A stretch of 64,000 nt of DNA from Caldilinea sp. CFX5 (GTDB lineage Bacteria; Chloroflexota; Anaerolineae; Caldilineales; Caldilineaceae). The position numbers and the translations under genes are program-made. Below, piece after piece: positions 28,262 through 36,237 of this stretch. The DNA lies in NCBI GenBank assembly GCA_021405325.1, contig QWII01000010.1:62001-126000 (forward strand), given 5' to 3'. Under the pieces are notes generated by a model that was not told the origin of the DNA, did not search any database, and saw nothing but the letters and a program-made list of their open reading frames with translations. Positions within the stretch are counted from its first letter, which is position 1; each line of letters opens with the position of its first letter.

Positions 28262-29659
28262 ATGTCTAGCGCAGATTTGACGACGGTCAACCCAATAACC
28301 CCGGAAGCAGCAGCGATGGGGCAGGCCATGTACGAGTTGATGGCCCAACTCTACCCGATCTGGCGCAGCATCACCGGCGAGGGGGTGCGCCAGTCGTTGC
28401 GTCTGTTACAACGGCAAATTCCGCTGACATTGCATGAAGTGCCGACCGGGACGCCGGTCTTTGACTGGACTGTCCCCAAAGAGTGGAACATTCGCGATGC
28501 CTATGTGAAGAATGAACAGGGCGAAAAGGTTATTGATTTTCAACAATCGAATCTGCATGTGTTGAATTACAGCACGCCCATTCAGGCGCGGATGCCCCTG
28601 GCGGAGTTGAAGCAACATCTTTTCTCGCTGCCCGACCAACCCCAAAGCATCCCCTACCGCACTTCCTACTATCGCGAAAACTGGGGCTTTTGTCTAAGCC
28701 ATGACGCGTTGATGAAGTTAACCGATGGCGATTATGAGGTGTGTATTGATGCAACGCTGGCCGATGGGCATCTGACCTATGGCGAGTTGGTTTTGCCGGG
28801 CGCCAGTGAGGAAACAGTTTTGCTTTCCTGCCACTGTTGTCACCCGTCGCTCTGTAACGATAATTTGTCGGGCATGGCGCTCAGTACCTATTTGGCGAAA
28901 ACGTTGTTGGCCCGAAGCGCAGAACGGCCACTCCGCTACACCTATCGCTTTCTTTTTATACCGGGGACGATTGGGTCAATCACCTGGCTTTCGCTACACG
29001 AAGACGAGACGACCAAGATTAAGCATGGGCTGGTGGTGGCCTGCGTCGGCGATGGGGGAGACTTTACCTACAAGCGCAGTCGGCAGGGTAACGCCGAGAT
29101 CGACCGGGCTGTCATTCATACCCTGGCGCAGCGACAGCAGCCCTATCAGGTGGTAGACTTTTCGCCCTTTGGTTACGACGAGCGTCAATATTGTTCGCCC
29201 GGTTTTAATCTGGCCGTCGGCAGCTTGACCCGCACCCCGCATGGTCGCTTCCCGGAATATCACACGTCGGACGACAACCTGGCCTTTGTCACCCCGGCGG
29301 CGCTGGGCGAGTCGTTGGCCGCTTACCTGGCGGTGATCGATCTATTAGAGCAGAACGATACCTATATCAATCTCAAGCCCAAAGGGGAGCCGCAGTTGGG
29401 TAAACGAGGGTTGTACAGCGCCTTCGGCGGCAAAAAGGAGAGCAAAGCCAGCGAAATGGCGATGCTCTGGCTCTTGAACTATGCCGACGGACAACACTCC
29501 TTGCTCGACATTGCCGAAAAATCCGGTTACGCCTTTGGTTTGCTCGCTGAAGTCGCCCAAATTTTAGTGGCGCATGGCCTGCTGGCACGGAAAGAGGAGA
29601 AGGGGAAAGAGGAGAAGGGGAAAGAGGGGAGAAAAGATGATGCAGTTCAGCAATTCTAA
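28262..29659 (+). CDS. DUF4910/DUF2172 zinc aminopeptidase-like protein with C-terminal winged helix
   Basis: 465 residues from ATG 28262. The N-terminus (YELMAQLYPIWRSITGEGVRQSL) and the SCHCCHPSLCNDNLSGM, CVGDGGDFTYKRS and EYHTSDDNL blocks match the M28-related DUF4910 family; His, Asp and Glu in these blocks are likely zinc ligands. Residues about 395-445 form a winged-helix-like C-terminal domain. The family recurs in nucleotide-sugar clusters, where its substrate is unknown. The last residues are a Lys/Glu-rich repeat coded by a purine-rich tandem sequence that overlaps the next gene's start region. Confidence 0.8.
   Translation: MSSADLTTVNPITPEAAAMGQAMYELMAQLYPIWRSITGEGVRQSLRLLQRQIPLTLHEVPTGTPVFDWTVPKEWNIRDAYVKNEQGEKVIDFQQSNLHVLNYSTPIQARMPLAELKQHLFSLPDQPQSIPYRTSYYRENWGFCLSHDALMKLTDGDYEVCIDATLADGHLTYGELVLPGASEETVLLSCHCCHPSLCNDNLSGMALSTYLAKTLLARSAERPLRYTYRFLFIPGTIGSITWLSLHEDETTKIKHGLVVACVGDGGDFTYKRSRQGNAEIDRAVIHTLAQRQQPYQVVDFSPFGYDERQYCSPGFNLAVGSLTRTPHGRFPEYHTSDDNLAFVTPAALGESLAAYLAVIDLLEQNDTYINLKPKGEPQLGKRGLYSAFGGKKESKASEMAMLWLLNYADGQHSLLDIAEKSGYAFGLLAEVAQILVAHGLLARKEEKGKEEKGKEGRKDDAVQQF
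29590..29636 (+). repeat. Purine-rich tandem repeat at a gene junction
   Basis: GAGGAGAAGGGGAAA-like units repeat about three times. They encode the KEEKGKEEKGKE tail of the peptidase-like protein and at the same time offer several Shine-Dalgarno sequences before ATG 29637. Copy-number slippage could change both. Confidence 0.7.
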
Positions 29660-30947
29660 AGAGCTACAGCGCAGAAGTCATGCACTTATCCCTGGTGGTG
29701 CGCACACCTATGCCAAGGGCGATGATCAGTACCCGGAACAGGCGCCCGGTTTTATCTGTCGCGGCGAAGGGTGTCACGTTTGGGATATGGACGGCAACGA
29801 ATTTATTGAATATGGCATGGGTCTACGCTCAGTCACGCTGGGCCATGCCTACCGACCGGTGATGGAAGCAGCCTGGCGCCAGATGCAGTGCGGGAACAAC
29901 TTTACCCGGCCGGCGCCTATCGAGGTGACGTGCGCCGAACAGTTCCTGCGCCTGATCCCCGGCGCCGACATGGTGAAGTTTGCCAAGAACGGGTCGGATG
30001 TTACCACGGCGGCGCTGAAGCTGGCGCGCGCCTACACTGGTCGCGAGTTGGTGGCGATCTGCGGCGATCATCCTTTCTTTTCGGTCGACGATTGGTTTAT
30101 CGGCAGCACACCGATGGCCGCCGGCATTCCCCAGCGAACACGCCAGGCCACGCTGAAATTTCGCTACAATGACCTTGCCACTGTCGAAGCGCTCTTTGCC
30201 CAGTACCCCAACCAGATCGCCTGCCTGGTGATGGAAGCGGAGACCACCGAGCCGCCGGCGGATAACTTCTTGCACAAAGTGCAACAGCTTTGCCACCAAC
30301 ATGGTGCGCTCTTTGTACTGGATGAGATTATTACCGGCTTTCGCTGGCATCGCAGCGGCGCCCAACAGTGTTATGATCTGCAACCCGATCTCTCCACTTT
30401 TGCCAAGGCGATGGGCAACGGCTTTTCCGTGGCGGCGCTGGCCGGCAAGCGAGCGATCATGGAGTTAGGCGGGTTGTCTCACAACAAGGAGCGGGTCTTC
30501 CTGCTTTCGACAACCTACGGCGCCGAGACCTTTACCCTGGCCGCCGCCCTGGCGACGATGCAGGTCTATGCGCAGGAGCCGGTTGTCGAACATCTCCACG
30601 CCCAGGGGGCTAAATTGCGCACCGGCATCGACCAGGCGATCAGCGCCCACGGGTTGGCCGAATATGTCCAGGTGATCGGTCGTGCGTGCAATCTGGTCTA
30701 TGTGACCCGTGATCAAGAGAAACAGCGGTCGCAACCCTTCCGCACGCTCTTTTTACAGGAGACGATCAAGCGCGGGTTGTTGATGCCGTCGCTGGTTGTC
30801 AGCTATTCGCACACCGACGCCGATATTCAACGCACGGTTGACGCCATCGGTGACGCCCTGGTGGTCTACCGCCAGGCGCTTGACAATGGTATCGAAAACT
30901 ATTTAGTGGGGCGGCCTGTCGCGCCGGTCTTCCGTACCTACAATTAA
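29637..30947 (+). CDS. Class III aminotransferase / glutamate-1-semialdehyde aminomutase-like enzyme
   Basis: 436 residues from ATG 29637 (a second ATG follows at once). It opens with the typical SHALIPGGAHTYAKGDDQYP, then WDMDGNEFIEYG, KFAKNGSDVTTAALKLARAY for PLP phosphate, LDEIITGFRW with the PLP Asp, and STFAKAMGNGF with the Schiff-base Lys. Inside a sugar cassette it more likely aminates or rearranges an NDP-sugar or small side-chain precursor than serves heme synthesis. Overlaps the upstream gene by 23 nt. Confidence 0.85.
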   Translation: MMQFSNSKELQRRSHALIPGGAHTYAKGDDQYPEQAPGFICRGEGCHVWDMDGNEFIEYGMGLRSVTLGHAYRPVMEAAWRQMQCGNNFTRPAPIEVTCAEQFLRLIPGADMVKFAKNGSDVTTAALKLARAYTGRELVAICGDHPFFSVDDWFIGSTPMAAGIPQRTRQATLKFRYNDLATVEALFAQYPNQIACLVMEAETTEPPADNFLHKVQQLCHQHGALFVLDEIITGFRWHRSGAQQCYDLQPDLSTFAKAMGNGFSVAALAGKRAIMELGGLSHNKERVFLLSTTYGAETFTLAAALATMQVYAQEPVVEHLHAQGAKLRTGIDQAISAHGLAEYVQVIGRACNLVYVTRDQEKQRSQPFRTLFLQETIKRGLLMPSLVVSYSHTDADIQRTVDAIGDALVVYRQALDNGIENYLVGRPVAPVFRTYN

Positions 30948-31052
30948 GCATGGAACGCGGATGGGGTGGCTCGAGCGGGTGGCAGCAGCTCTTATGCGAA
31001 TCCGTTTGATCAGCCTGATCCGCCCAATCCGCATTCTATTTGGAGGTGAATT

Positions 31053-31898
31053 ATGAAAGTCGTTCTCTTTTGCGGTGGGTTAGGCACCCGGTTACGGGAA
31101 TATTCGGAGACGATTCCCAAGCCGCTGGTCGATATTGGCTACCGCCCCATCATGTGGCACTTGATGAAATATTACGCTCACTTTGGTCACAAGGACTTTA
31201 TTCTCTGTCTGGGCTATCGGGGCGACCTGATTAAGGAATATTTTCTCAAGTACAATGAATGGCTCTCGAACGACTTTGTCATCGGCGACGGCGGGCGCAC
31301 CATGCACCTCTACAACCAAGATATTGCCGATTGGACGATTACCTTTGTCGATACCGGCCTACAGAGCAACATCGGACAGCGCCTGGTAGCGGTGAAGGAG
31401 TTCCTGGATGGTGAGGAACTCTTTATGGCGAACTACACCGACGGGTTATCGGATCTCCACTTGCCCGATTATGTCAACTTTTTCGAGAATCAAGACAAAG
31501 TTGCCAGCTTTTTATGTGTGACGCCCTCACAGTCGTTTCATGTCGTCTCACTCCAAGAAGGGGGCGAAGTGGAGACGATCAAGCCGATCAATCGGGGCGA
31601 CATGTGGATCAATGGCGGCTTCTTTATCTTCAAACAACAAATCTTTGACTATATCCATGAGGGCGAGGAACTGGTGATGGAGCCATTCCAGCGCCTGATC
31701 GCCGCCAATCAGTTGGCAGCTTATCGCAATCCGGGCTTTTGGGCCTGTATGGACACCTTTAAGGAAAAGCGCCTCTTTGATGATATGTATGCACGCGGCG
31801 AGATGCCGTGGGCCGTTTGGCAGAATGCCGAGGCAAAACGATGTTTAAGTTTACACCTTCCCATTCGCATGAAGCTCCCCGCGCCATTCTCTGCGTAG
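31053..31898 (+). CDS. rfbF: Glucose-1-phosphate cytidylyltransferase-like nucleotidyltransferase
   Basis: 281 residues, GGAGGT upstream. N-terminal FCGGLGTRLREYSETIPKPL is an intact pyrophosphorylase signature, and IMWHLMKYYAHFGHKDFILCLGYRG plus FVDTG match RfbF-type enzymes that make CDP-glucose from CTP and glucose-1-phosphate. It supplies the activated sugar for the cassette. The terminal ~19 residues are encoded in the overlap with the PIG-L gene and look unlike the family. No CDP-glucose 4,6-dehydratase gene is recognised beside it. Confidence 0.88.
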   Translation: MKVVLFCGGLGTRLREYSETIPKPLVDIGYRPIMWHLMKYYAHFGHKDFILCLGYRGDLIKEYFLKYNEWLSNDFVIGDGGRTMHLYNQDIADWTITFVDTGLQSNIGQRLVAVKEFLDGEELFMANYTDGLSDLHLPDYVNFFENQDKVASFLCVTPSQSFHVVSLQEGGEVETIKPINRGDMWINGGFFIFKQQIFDYIHEGEELVMEPFQRLIAANQLAAYRNPGFWACMDTFKEKRLFDDMYARGEMPWAVWQNAEAKRCLSLHLPIRMKLPAPFSA

Positions 31899-32494
31899 GC
31901 GCCCATAGCGATGACATTGAAATTGGCTGCGGCGGCGCCCTGCTGCGGCTGACCCGCGATTACCCCGATCTCACCGTTGATTGGGTTGTCTTGAGCGCGC
32001 GTACAGAACGGGCTGCCGAAGCGGAAGCCAGCGCCGCTGCCTTCTTACACCAGGCCGGCTGTGCGCGGGTGCGCGTGCAACGCTTTCAAGATGGCTTTTT
32101 CCCCTATAGCGGCGGGGAGATCAAAGGCTATTTTGAAGAACTAAAGCGCGAACTCAATCCCGATCTCATCTTCACTCACTGCCGCCATGATTGTCATCAA
32201 GATCATCGGGTCGTGAACGAGCTGACCTGGAATACCTTCCGTGACCATGTCATTTTGGAATATGAGATCCCCAAATATGACGGCGATCTCCAGTCGCCTA
32301 ACTTTTTTGTTCACCTGGATGAAGAAATCTGCGCGCAGAAAGTTGATTATTTGATGCAATACTTTGCTACCCAAACCAACCGCTATTGGTTTACACCGGA
32401 AACTTTTCGGGGATTGATGCGGGTCCGGGGCGTTGAAGCGCGCGCCCCAGGCGGCTATGCTGAGGGCTTTTATTGCCGCAAGGTTGTCATCTAG
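31841..32494 (+). CDS. PIG-L family deacetylase
   Basis: 217 residues from ATG 31841, overlapping rfbF by 58 nt. The zinc motif GAHSDDIEIGCGG is the family's (A-H-P/S-D-D) and the third ligand lies in HCRHDCHQDHRVV. Members remove N-acyl groups from sugars (LmbE, GlcNAc-PI deacetylase). In this cassette it probably de-N-acetylates a sugar nucleotide or lipid-linked intermediate. Confidence 0.9.
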   Translation: MFKFTPSHSHEAPRAILCVGAHSDDIEIGCGGALLRLTRDYPDLTVDWVVLSARTERAAEAEASAAAFLHQAGCARVRVQRFQDGFFPYSGGEIKGYFEELKRELNPDLIFTHCRHDCHQDHRVVNELTWNTFRDHVILEYEIPKYDGDLQSPNFFVHLDEEICAQKVDYLMQYFATQTNRYWFTPETFRGLMRVRGVEARAPGGYAEGFYCRKVVI

Positions 32495-32523
32495 CGATTA
32501 GTTCCTGAAGGAGAAATCAAATC

Positions 32524-33711
32524 GTGGTACGTTTGGTTTTATTACGTCTTTTAGAAAGTTACTTCCGCCATCGTTGGCTCTATTTGCTGCCGATTGTGGC
32601 GATGAGTGCAGCGGCGCTCATCTATATTGCCGCCATGCCGGCGACCTATGTGGTCAACGGCACGCTCTATATCCAGAATGACAACCTGCTCTCATCCTTA
32701 ACAGACATTCGGAACGATGGTTTCTCCTATGTTACGCCGGCGCAGGCGACCACGGGCGAACTCTATCAACTGTTGAACGCCAAAGCCTTTTTGCGCGCCA
32801 TTATCCAAAAGACCGACATGGAAGCCAAGATGGCGCAGGATGAAGAGACCGCGGCCCGGACCATTGATGAAGCCAAAGAGGCGATCTGGTTGCAAGAGTT
32901 GGGCAACAACCTGGTTATGGTCGCGGCCCAACACGAGATGCCGCGCGTCGCCCAGCAGTTAGCCGCCGCCACCATTGAGACCTACATTCAGTGGAAGATC
33001 AACCTGAATCGCGAGGAGAGTGTGGCGGCGCAGAACTTCTTTGCCGATCTGATCAAAACCTATCGCACCGAAGTCGAACCGGCGCGGGAGGCGCTGGACA
33101 GTTATCTCAAAGCGCACCCGAAACCGCTCCAAGGGGACCGCCCCGAGGAAGAGAGCGCTGAAATTAAGCGTTTACAAGCCGCTCTGGACACAGCCGAAGA
33201 GCGGTTGCGGCGCGCCGAGAACCAGGAAGAGAGCGCACGTCTGGCTTTGGCGCAAGCGGAAAGCACCGTCCGCCAAAGCTATTTTGTGGTCGATGCCCCG
33301 GAGCGACCGCTGGCGCCGGAGCGCTCCAAGCAAGAGATGTTGCTCATCCTGATCCTCTTTGTCGCTGCTGGTTTCGGTCTCAGTTTTGTCGGCATTGTCG
33401 GCGGCGCTTTGTTAGATGATAGCTTGCGTTTCCCCATCGACGTTGTCCATGGGCTGCACTTGCCTGTACTGACGATGATTCGTCACACACCGGTTGAAGT
33501 CACCCAAGCCTATCACGACCGCCACCCGTTAGTCCGTAGCAACCAGGCGCTGAATGCTTCGTTTAGCGAGCTACAATCGCCAGTTGCCGAAGTGGAGCTA
33601 TACCCGCTCGACCAAAACGTGGCTGTTGTCCAACAACCATTTGCACCGGCAAGCAAAGTTGCAGTGCCATCCTTCAAGAAAGACCGGAAGCGCAATCCGC
33701 TCTTCCGCTAA
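32524..33711 (+). CDS. Chain-length determinant (Wzz-like) membrane protein
   Basis: 395 residues from GTG 32524 with GAAGGAG upstream. Two membrane segments, near 17-38 (WLYLLPIVAMSAAALIYIAA) and 275-300 (LLILILFVAAGFGLSFVGIV), flank a large external part with coiled coil (175-255). This is the polysaccharide co-polymerase layout that sets chain length and couples synthesis to export. About 90 cytoplasmic residues follow the second segment; the kinase domain is not fused but may be the separate ATPase at 35241. Confidence 0.85.
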   Translation: MVRLVLLRLLESYFRHRWLYLLPIVAMSAAALIYIAAMPATYVVNGTLYIQNDNLLSSLTDIRNDGFSYVTPAQATTGELYQLLNAKAFLRAIIQKTDMEAKMAQDEETAARTIDEAKEAIWLQELGNNLVMVAAQHEMPRVAQQLAAATIETYIQWKINLNREESVAAQNFFADLIKTYRTEVEPAREALDSYLKAHPKPLQGDRPEEESAEIKRLQAALDTAEERLRRAENQEESARLALAQAESTVRQSYFVVDAPERPLAPERSKQEMLLILILFVAAGFGLSFVGIVGGALLDDSLRFPIDVVHGLHLPVLTMIRHTPVEVTQAYHDRHPLVRSNQALNASFSELQSPVAEVELYPLDQNVAVVQQPFAPASKVAVPSFKKDRKRNPLFR

Positions 33712-33720
33712 GAGTAGTTT

Positions 33721-35208
33721 ATGAATCAAAGCACAAAAAACATTGCGAAAAATGCCTCAGTCTTACTGGGCGCACAAATTATCATGTGGTTTCTGACAAT
33801 GGCGATGACCATTGTCTTACCGCGCTACTTAGGGGCGGCGGGCGTCGGCAAAATGCAATTTGCCACCTCGCTCTGGCTGGTGATCGGGGTGATCGCCGCC
33901 TTTGGCATCGATACCCTGCTCACCAAAGAGATTGCCCGCGATCCGACGCGCACACCGGTTTTGTTCGGCAGCGCCCTGGTCTTACGTTGTCTTCTCTATG
34001 CCCTCGGTTATGTTGCCCTGGTTGCAACACTGCGCTTCTTTGCCTACCCGGAGGATACGATCAACATTGTCTGTCTGGTTGGCGTTGCCAATTTGATTCG
34101 CCAGCTTATCGCCATGACCCAAGCGACCCTCCAAGGGTTGGAACGGATGGCGATCTTCTCCTTTGGCGAAATTTTGAGCAATGCCCTGTACACCATGATC
34201 GGTATTCTGCTCCTATTTTATGGTTGGGGTCTCTACGCCATTGTCGGGTTGATGATTGTCACCGTTACGATCAACCTGTTGATCCAGTTGTACTTTTTGA
34301 ATGGCATCTACCGCTTGCGCCCCAATTTTGCCTGGCCAAACCTTCAATACCTCTTGCAAACCGGGTGGCCCTATCTGCTCTCCAGCTTTTTTCTGGTCGC
34401 CTATATGCAGGTAGATATTATCATTATCTCGGCGCTCGTCGATGAGCGGGCCATCGGTTGGTATAGCGCCGCCTACCGCTTATTCGGCACCTTTCTCTTT
34501 ATCCCGACCGTCTATATCATGGCTGCGTTTCCGGTCTTCTCGCGTATGTTCGTCAATGACCAGAGCGGCCTACAGCGGCTCATCAGCAAGAGCTTTGATA
34601 CCCTCTTCTTACTAAGCGTCCCCCTTGGTTTTGGCATGACGATCATTGCCAATCCCCTAGTGGCGCTGATCTTCGGGCCGGAGTTTGTCAACAGCGGACC
34701 GATTTTGGGGGTGTTGGGGGTTATCCTCATTCTCACCTACCAAAACATTCTCATCGGCCACTTTCTCATCTCCATGGATCGCCAGAATATCTGGACGCTC
34801 GTCATGGTGATTGCAACGATTGCCACCGTGCCACTGGATTTACTCTTGATTCCCTGGTGTGAAACGCGCTTTGGCAACGGCGCCCTCGGCGGCGCCCTGG
34901 CCTTTGGGATTACCGAGTTAGGTATGTTGCTGGTCGGCTTAAAACTATTGCCGACAGGCGCCCTGACCCGCACCAATCTATGGACGGCTACTCGCATTCT
35001 GATGGCCGGCGCCCTAATGATGGCTGTGGTTTGGCAATTTGAGCATCTCTTTATTGCCATCCCGATTCTGCTGGGGGTGATTAGCTACCTTGCGCTTGTT
35101 ATTGCGCTGCGCATTATTCCTAGAAAAGATTTTGAACTTTTACACGGCTTTGTGCAACCACTTGTCGGTCGCTTGCGCCGCGTCCAGCCTGAGGTCGTCA
35201 ATAGTTAA
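33721..35208 (+). CDS. Oligosaccharide flippase (Wzx/MATE-like)
   Basis: 495 residues with about 12-14 membrane segments. N-terminal NASVLLGAQIIMWFLTMAMTIVLPRYLGAAGVGKMQFA is the typical polysaccharide-biosynthesis transporter start. It flips lipid-linked repeat units across the membrane. It starts 9 bp after the Wzz-like gene. Confidence 0.92.
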   Translation: MNQSTKNIAKNASVLLGAQIIMWFLTMAMTIVLPRYLGAAGVGKMQFATSLWLVIGVIAAFGIDTLLTKEIARDPTRTPVLFGSALVLRCLLYALGYVALVATLRFFAYPEDTINIVCLVGVANLIRQLIAMTQATLQGLERMAIFSFGEILSNALYTMIGILLLFYGWGLYAIVGLMIVTVTINLLIQLYFLNGIYRLRPNFAWPNLQYLLQTGWPYLLSSFFLVAYMQVDIIIISALVDERAIGWYSAAYRLFGTFLFIPTVYIMAAFPVFSRMFVNDQSGLQRLISKSFDTLFLLSVPLGFGMTIIANPLVALIFGPEFVNSGPILGVLGVILILTYQNILIGHFLISMDRQNIWTLVMVIATIATVPLDLLLIPWCETRFGNGALGGALAFGITELGMLLVGLKLLPTGALTRTNLWTATRILMAGALMMAVVWQFEHLFIAIPILLGVISYLALVIALRIIPRKDFELLHGFVQPLVGRLRRVQPEVVNS

Positions 35209-35240
35209 GGTCGTCAACCGATAATAAGGAACAGCATTGT

Positions 35241-35984
35241 ATGTTTGGGAAAAATTTGCAAGCAGTCGCAGCAATGCGTCAACCCTATCCGGCTTCAGCC
35301 AACGAAGCGATGATTCAGGTTGCGCCCCGTCACAGCGAAGTCATCTATCACCTACCCCAGGAGCTGGTCTCCGCGTTACGCCACATGGTGACCAAGCTCA
35401 ACCGCACGTCAACACTGCCGGCCAAACTTGCGGTCGTCTCAGCGGTGCGGCAAGAAGGCGTCTCCTTTGTTGCCCAGGCATTAGCTACGCTCATGGCGCA
35501 TGATCTGTCACGCCGAGTTTGCTTGGTCGATCTCAACTGGTGGTGGCCCAGTGCATCGATGCATGAACTGGCGCATCACTACCCCGGTTTGCTGCCCCTG
35601 TTGCACGGGGAGATCGACTGGGAAGCGGCCATCGCCACGACGAACCACCCGCAATTGGCGATGTTGCCGGCAGGGATCTTGCCCGCCACCCAGCGCCCGG
35701 TGATAGCCCGTGGCACGGCGCTGACCCAGGTCATCACCGATCTGGGCCAGCACTTTGACCACCTAATCTTTGATGTGCCGGCGATTCTCAGCACCAGTGA
35801 CGCCATTCCGTTGGCTTCGTTGGGTGACGCTTGTTGCCTGGTGGTGCAACAGGGAATTAGTTCACGCAGCACAGTCAAGCGCGCCACGGCGGAAATCGAT
35901 CATTTGCCCATAGTAGGGGTTGTAATGAATCGCGTCCAGGTCGCCACCCCTTCCTGGCTGCTCAAGTGGATTCCGCAGGATTGA
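35241..35984 (+). CDS. CpsD/CapB-like P-loop protein with degenerate Walker A
   Basis: 247 residues. The layout is that of bacterial tyrosine-kinase ATPase domains: a strand AVVSAVRQEGVSFVAQALA, Walker A'-like VCLVDLNWWWPS, and Walker B FDHLIFDVPAILSTSDAIPLA. However, the Walker A consensus (EGKS/T) reads EGVS, so the phosphate-binding Lys is missing, and there is no Tyr-rich C-terminal tail. It is probably a non-catalytic partner of the Wzz-like protein, or a divergent regulator. Confidence 0.8.
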   Translation: MFGKNLQAVAAMRQPYPASANEAMIQVAPRHSEVIYHLPQELVSALRHMVTKLNRTSTLPAKLAVVSAVRQEGVSFVAQALATLMAHDLSRRVCLVDLNWWWPSASMHELAHHYPGLLPLLHGEIDWEAAIATTNHPQLAMLPAGILPATQRPVIARGTALTQVITDLGQHFDHLIFDVPAILSTSDAIPLASLGDACCLVVQQGISSRSTVKRATAEIDHLPIVGVVMNRVQVATPSWLLKWIPQD

Positions 35985-35995
35985 GTACCAGTCTC

Positions 35996-36060
35996 GCCCG
36001 CTCACCGCCGGTCCGTGACCGGCGTTTGAGACGCCGGTCACGGACCGGCGGTGAGCGGGC
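35996..36060. repeat. Perfect 30-bp inverted repeat (GACCGGC family)
   Basis: Arms 35996-36025 and 36031-36060, exact complements, 5-nt loop TTGAG. Best-preserved member of the REP-like family with the GCCCGCTC...GACCGGCG pattern. Lies between two EPS genes. Confidence 0.85.
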
Positions 36061-36082
36061 TTGGTCGTTCGATTAACAGCCT

Positions 36083-36229
36083 ATGAAGGTCTTTCTACTC
36101 TTTTTATTAGTAAGTTTTGTCGTTGGCGTGGCCAAACCAGAGATCACCCCTCAGCAGCAACGCTGGTTGATCGGCGTTATCGTGGTGGTGATGGCTCTTT
36201 CTTACTTTTTCTTTGATCCATTGATTTAA
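36083..36229 (+). CDS. Small two-pass membrane protein (48 aa)
   Basis: ATG 36083 to TAA 36229. Two hydrophobic segments, residues 2-16 (KVFLLFLLVSFVVGV) and 28-43 (WLIGVIVVVMALSYFF), flank a short polar loop KPEITPQQQR. It ends 8 bp before the GH44 start. No clear ribosome-binding site, so translation is uncertain. No family recognised; a small membrane partner of the export machinery is possible. Confidence 0.55.
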   Translation: MKVFLLFLLVSFVVGVAKPEITPQQQRWLIGVIVVVMALSYFFFDPLI

Positions 36230-36237
36230 TATACCAG

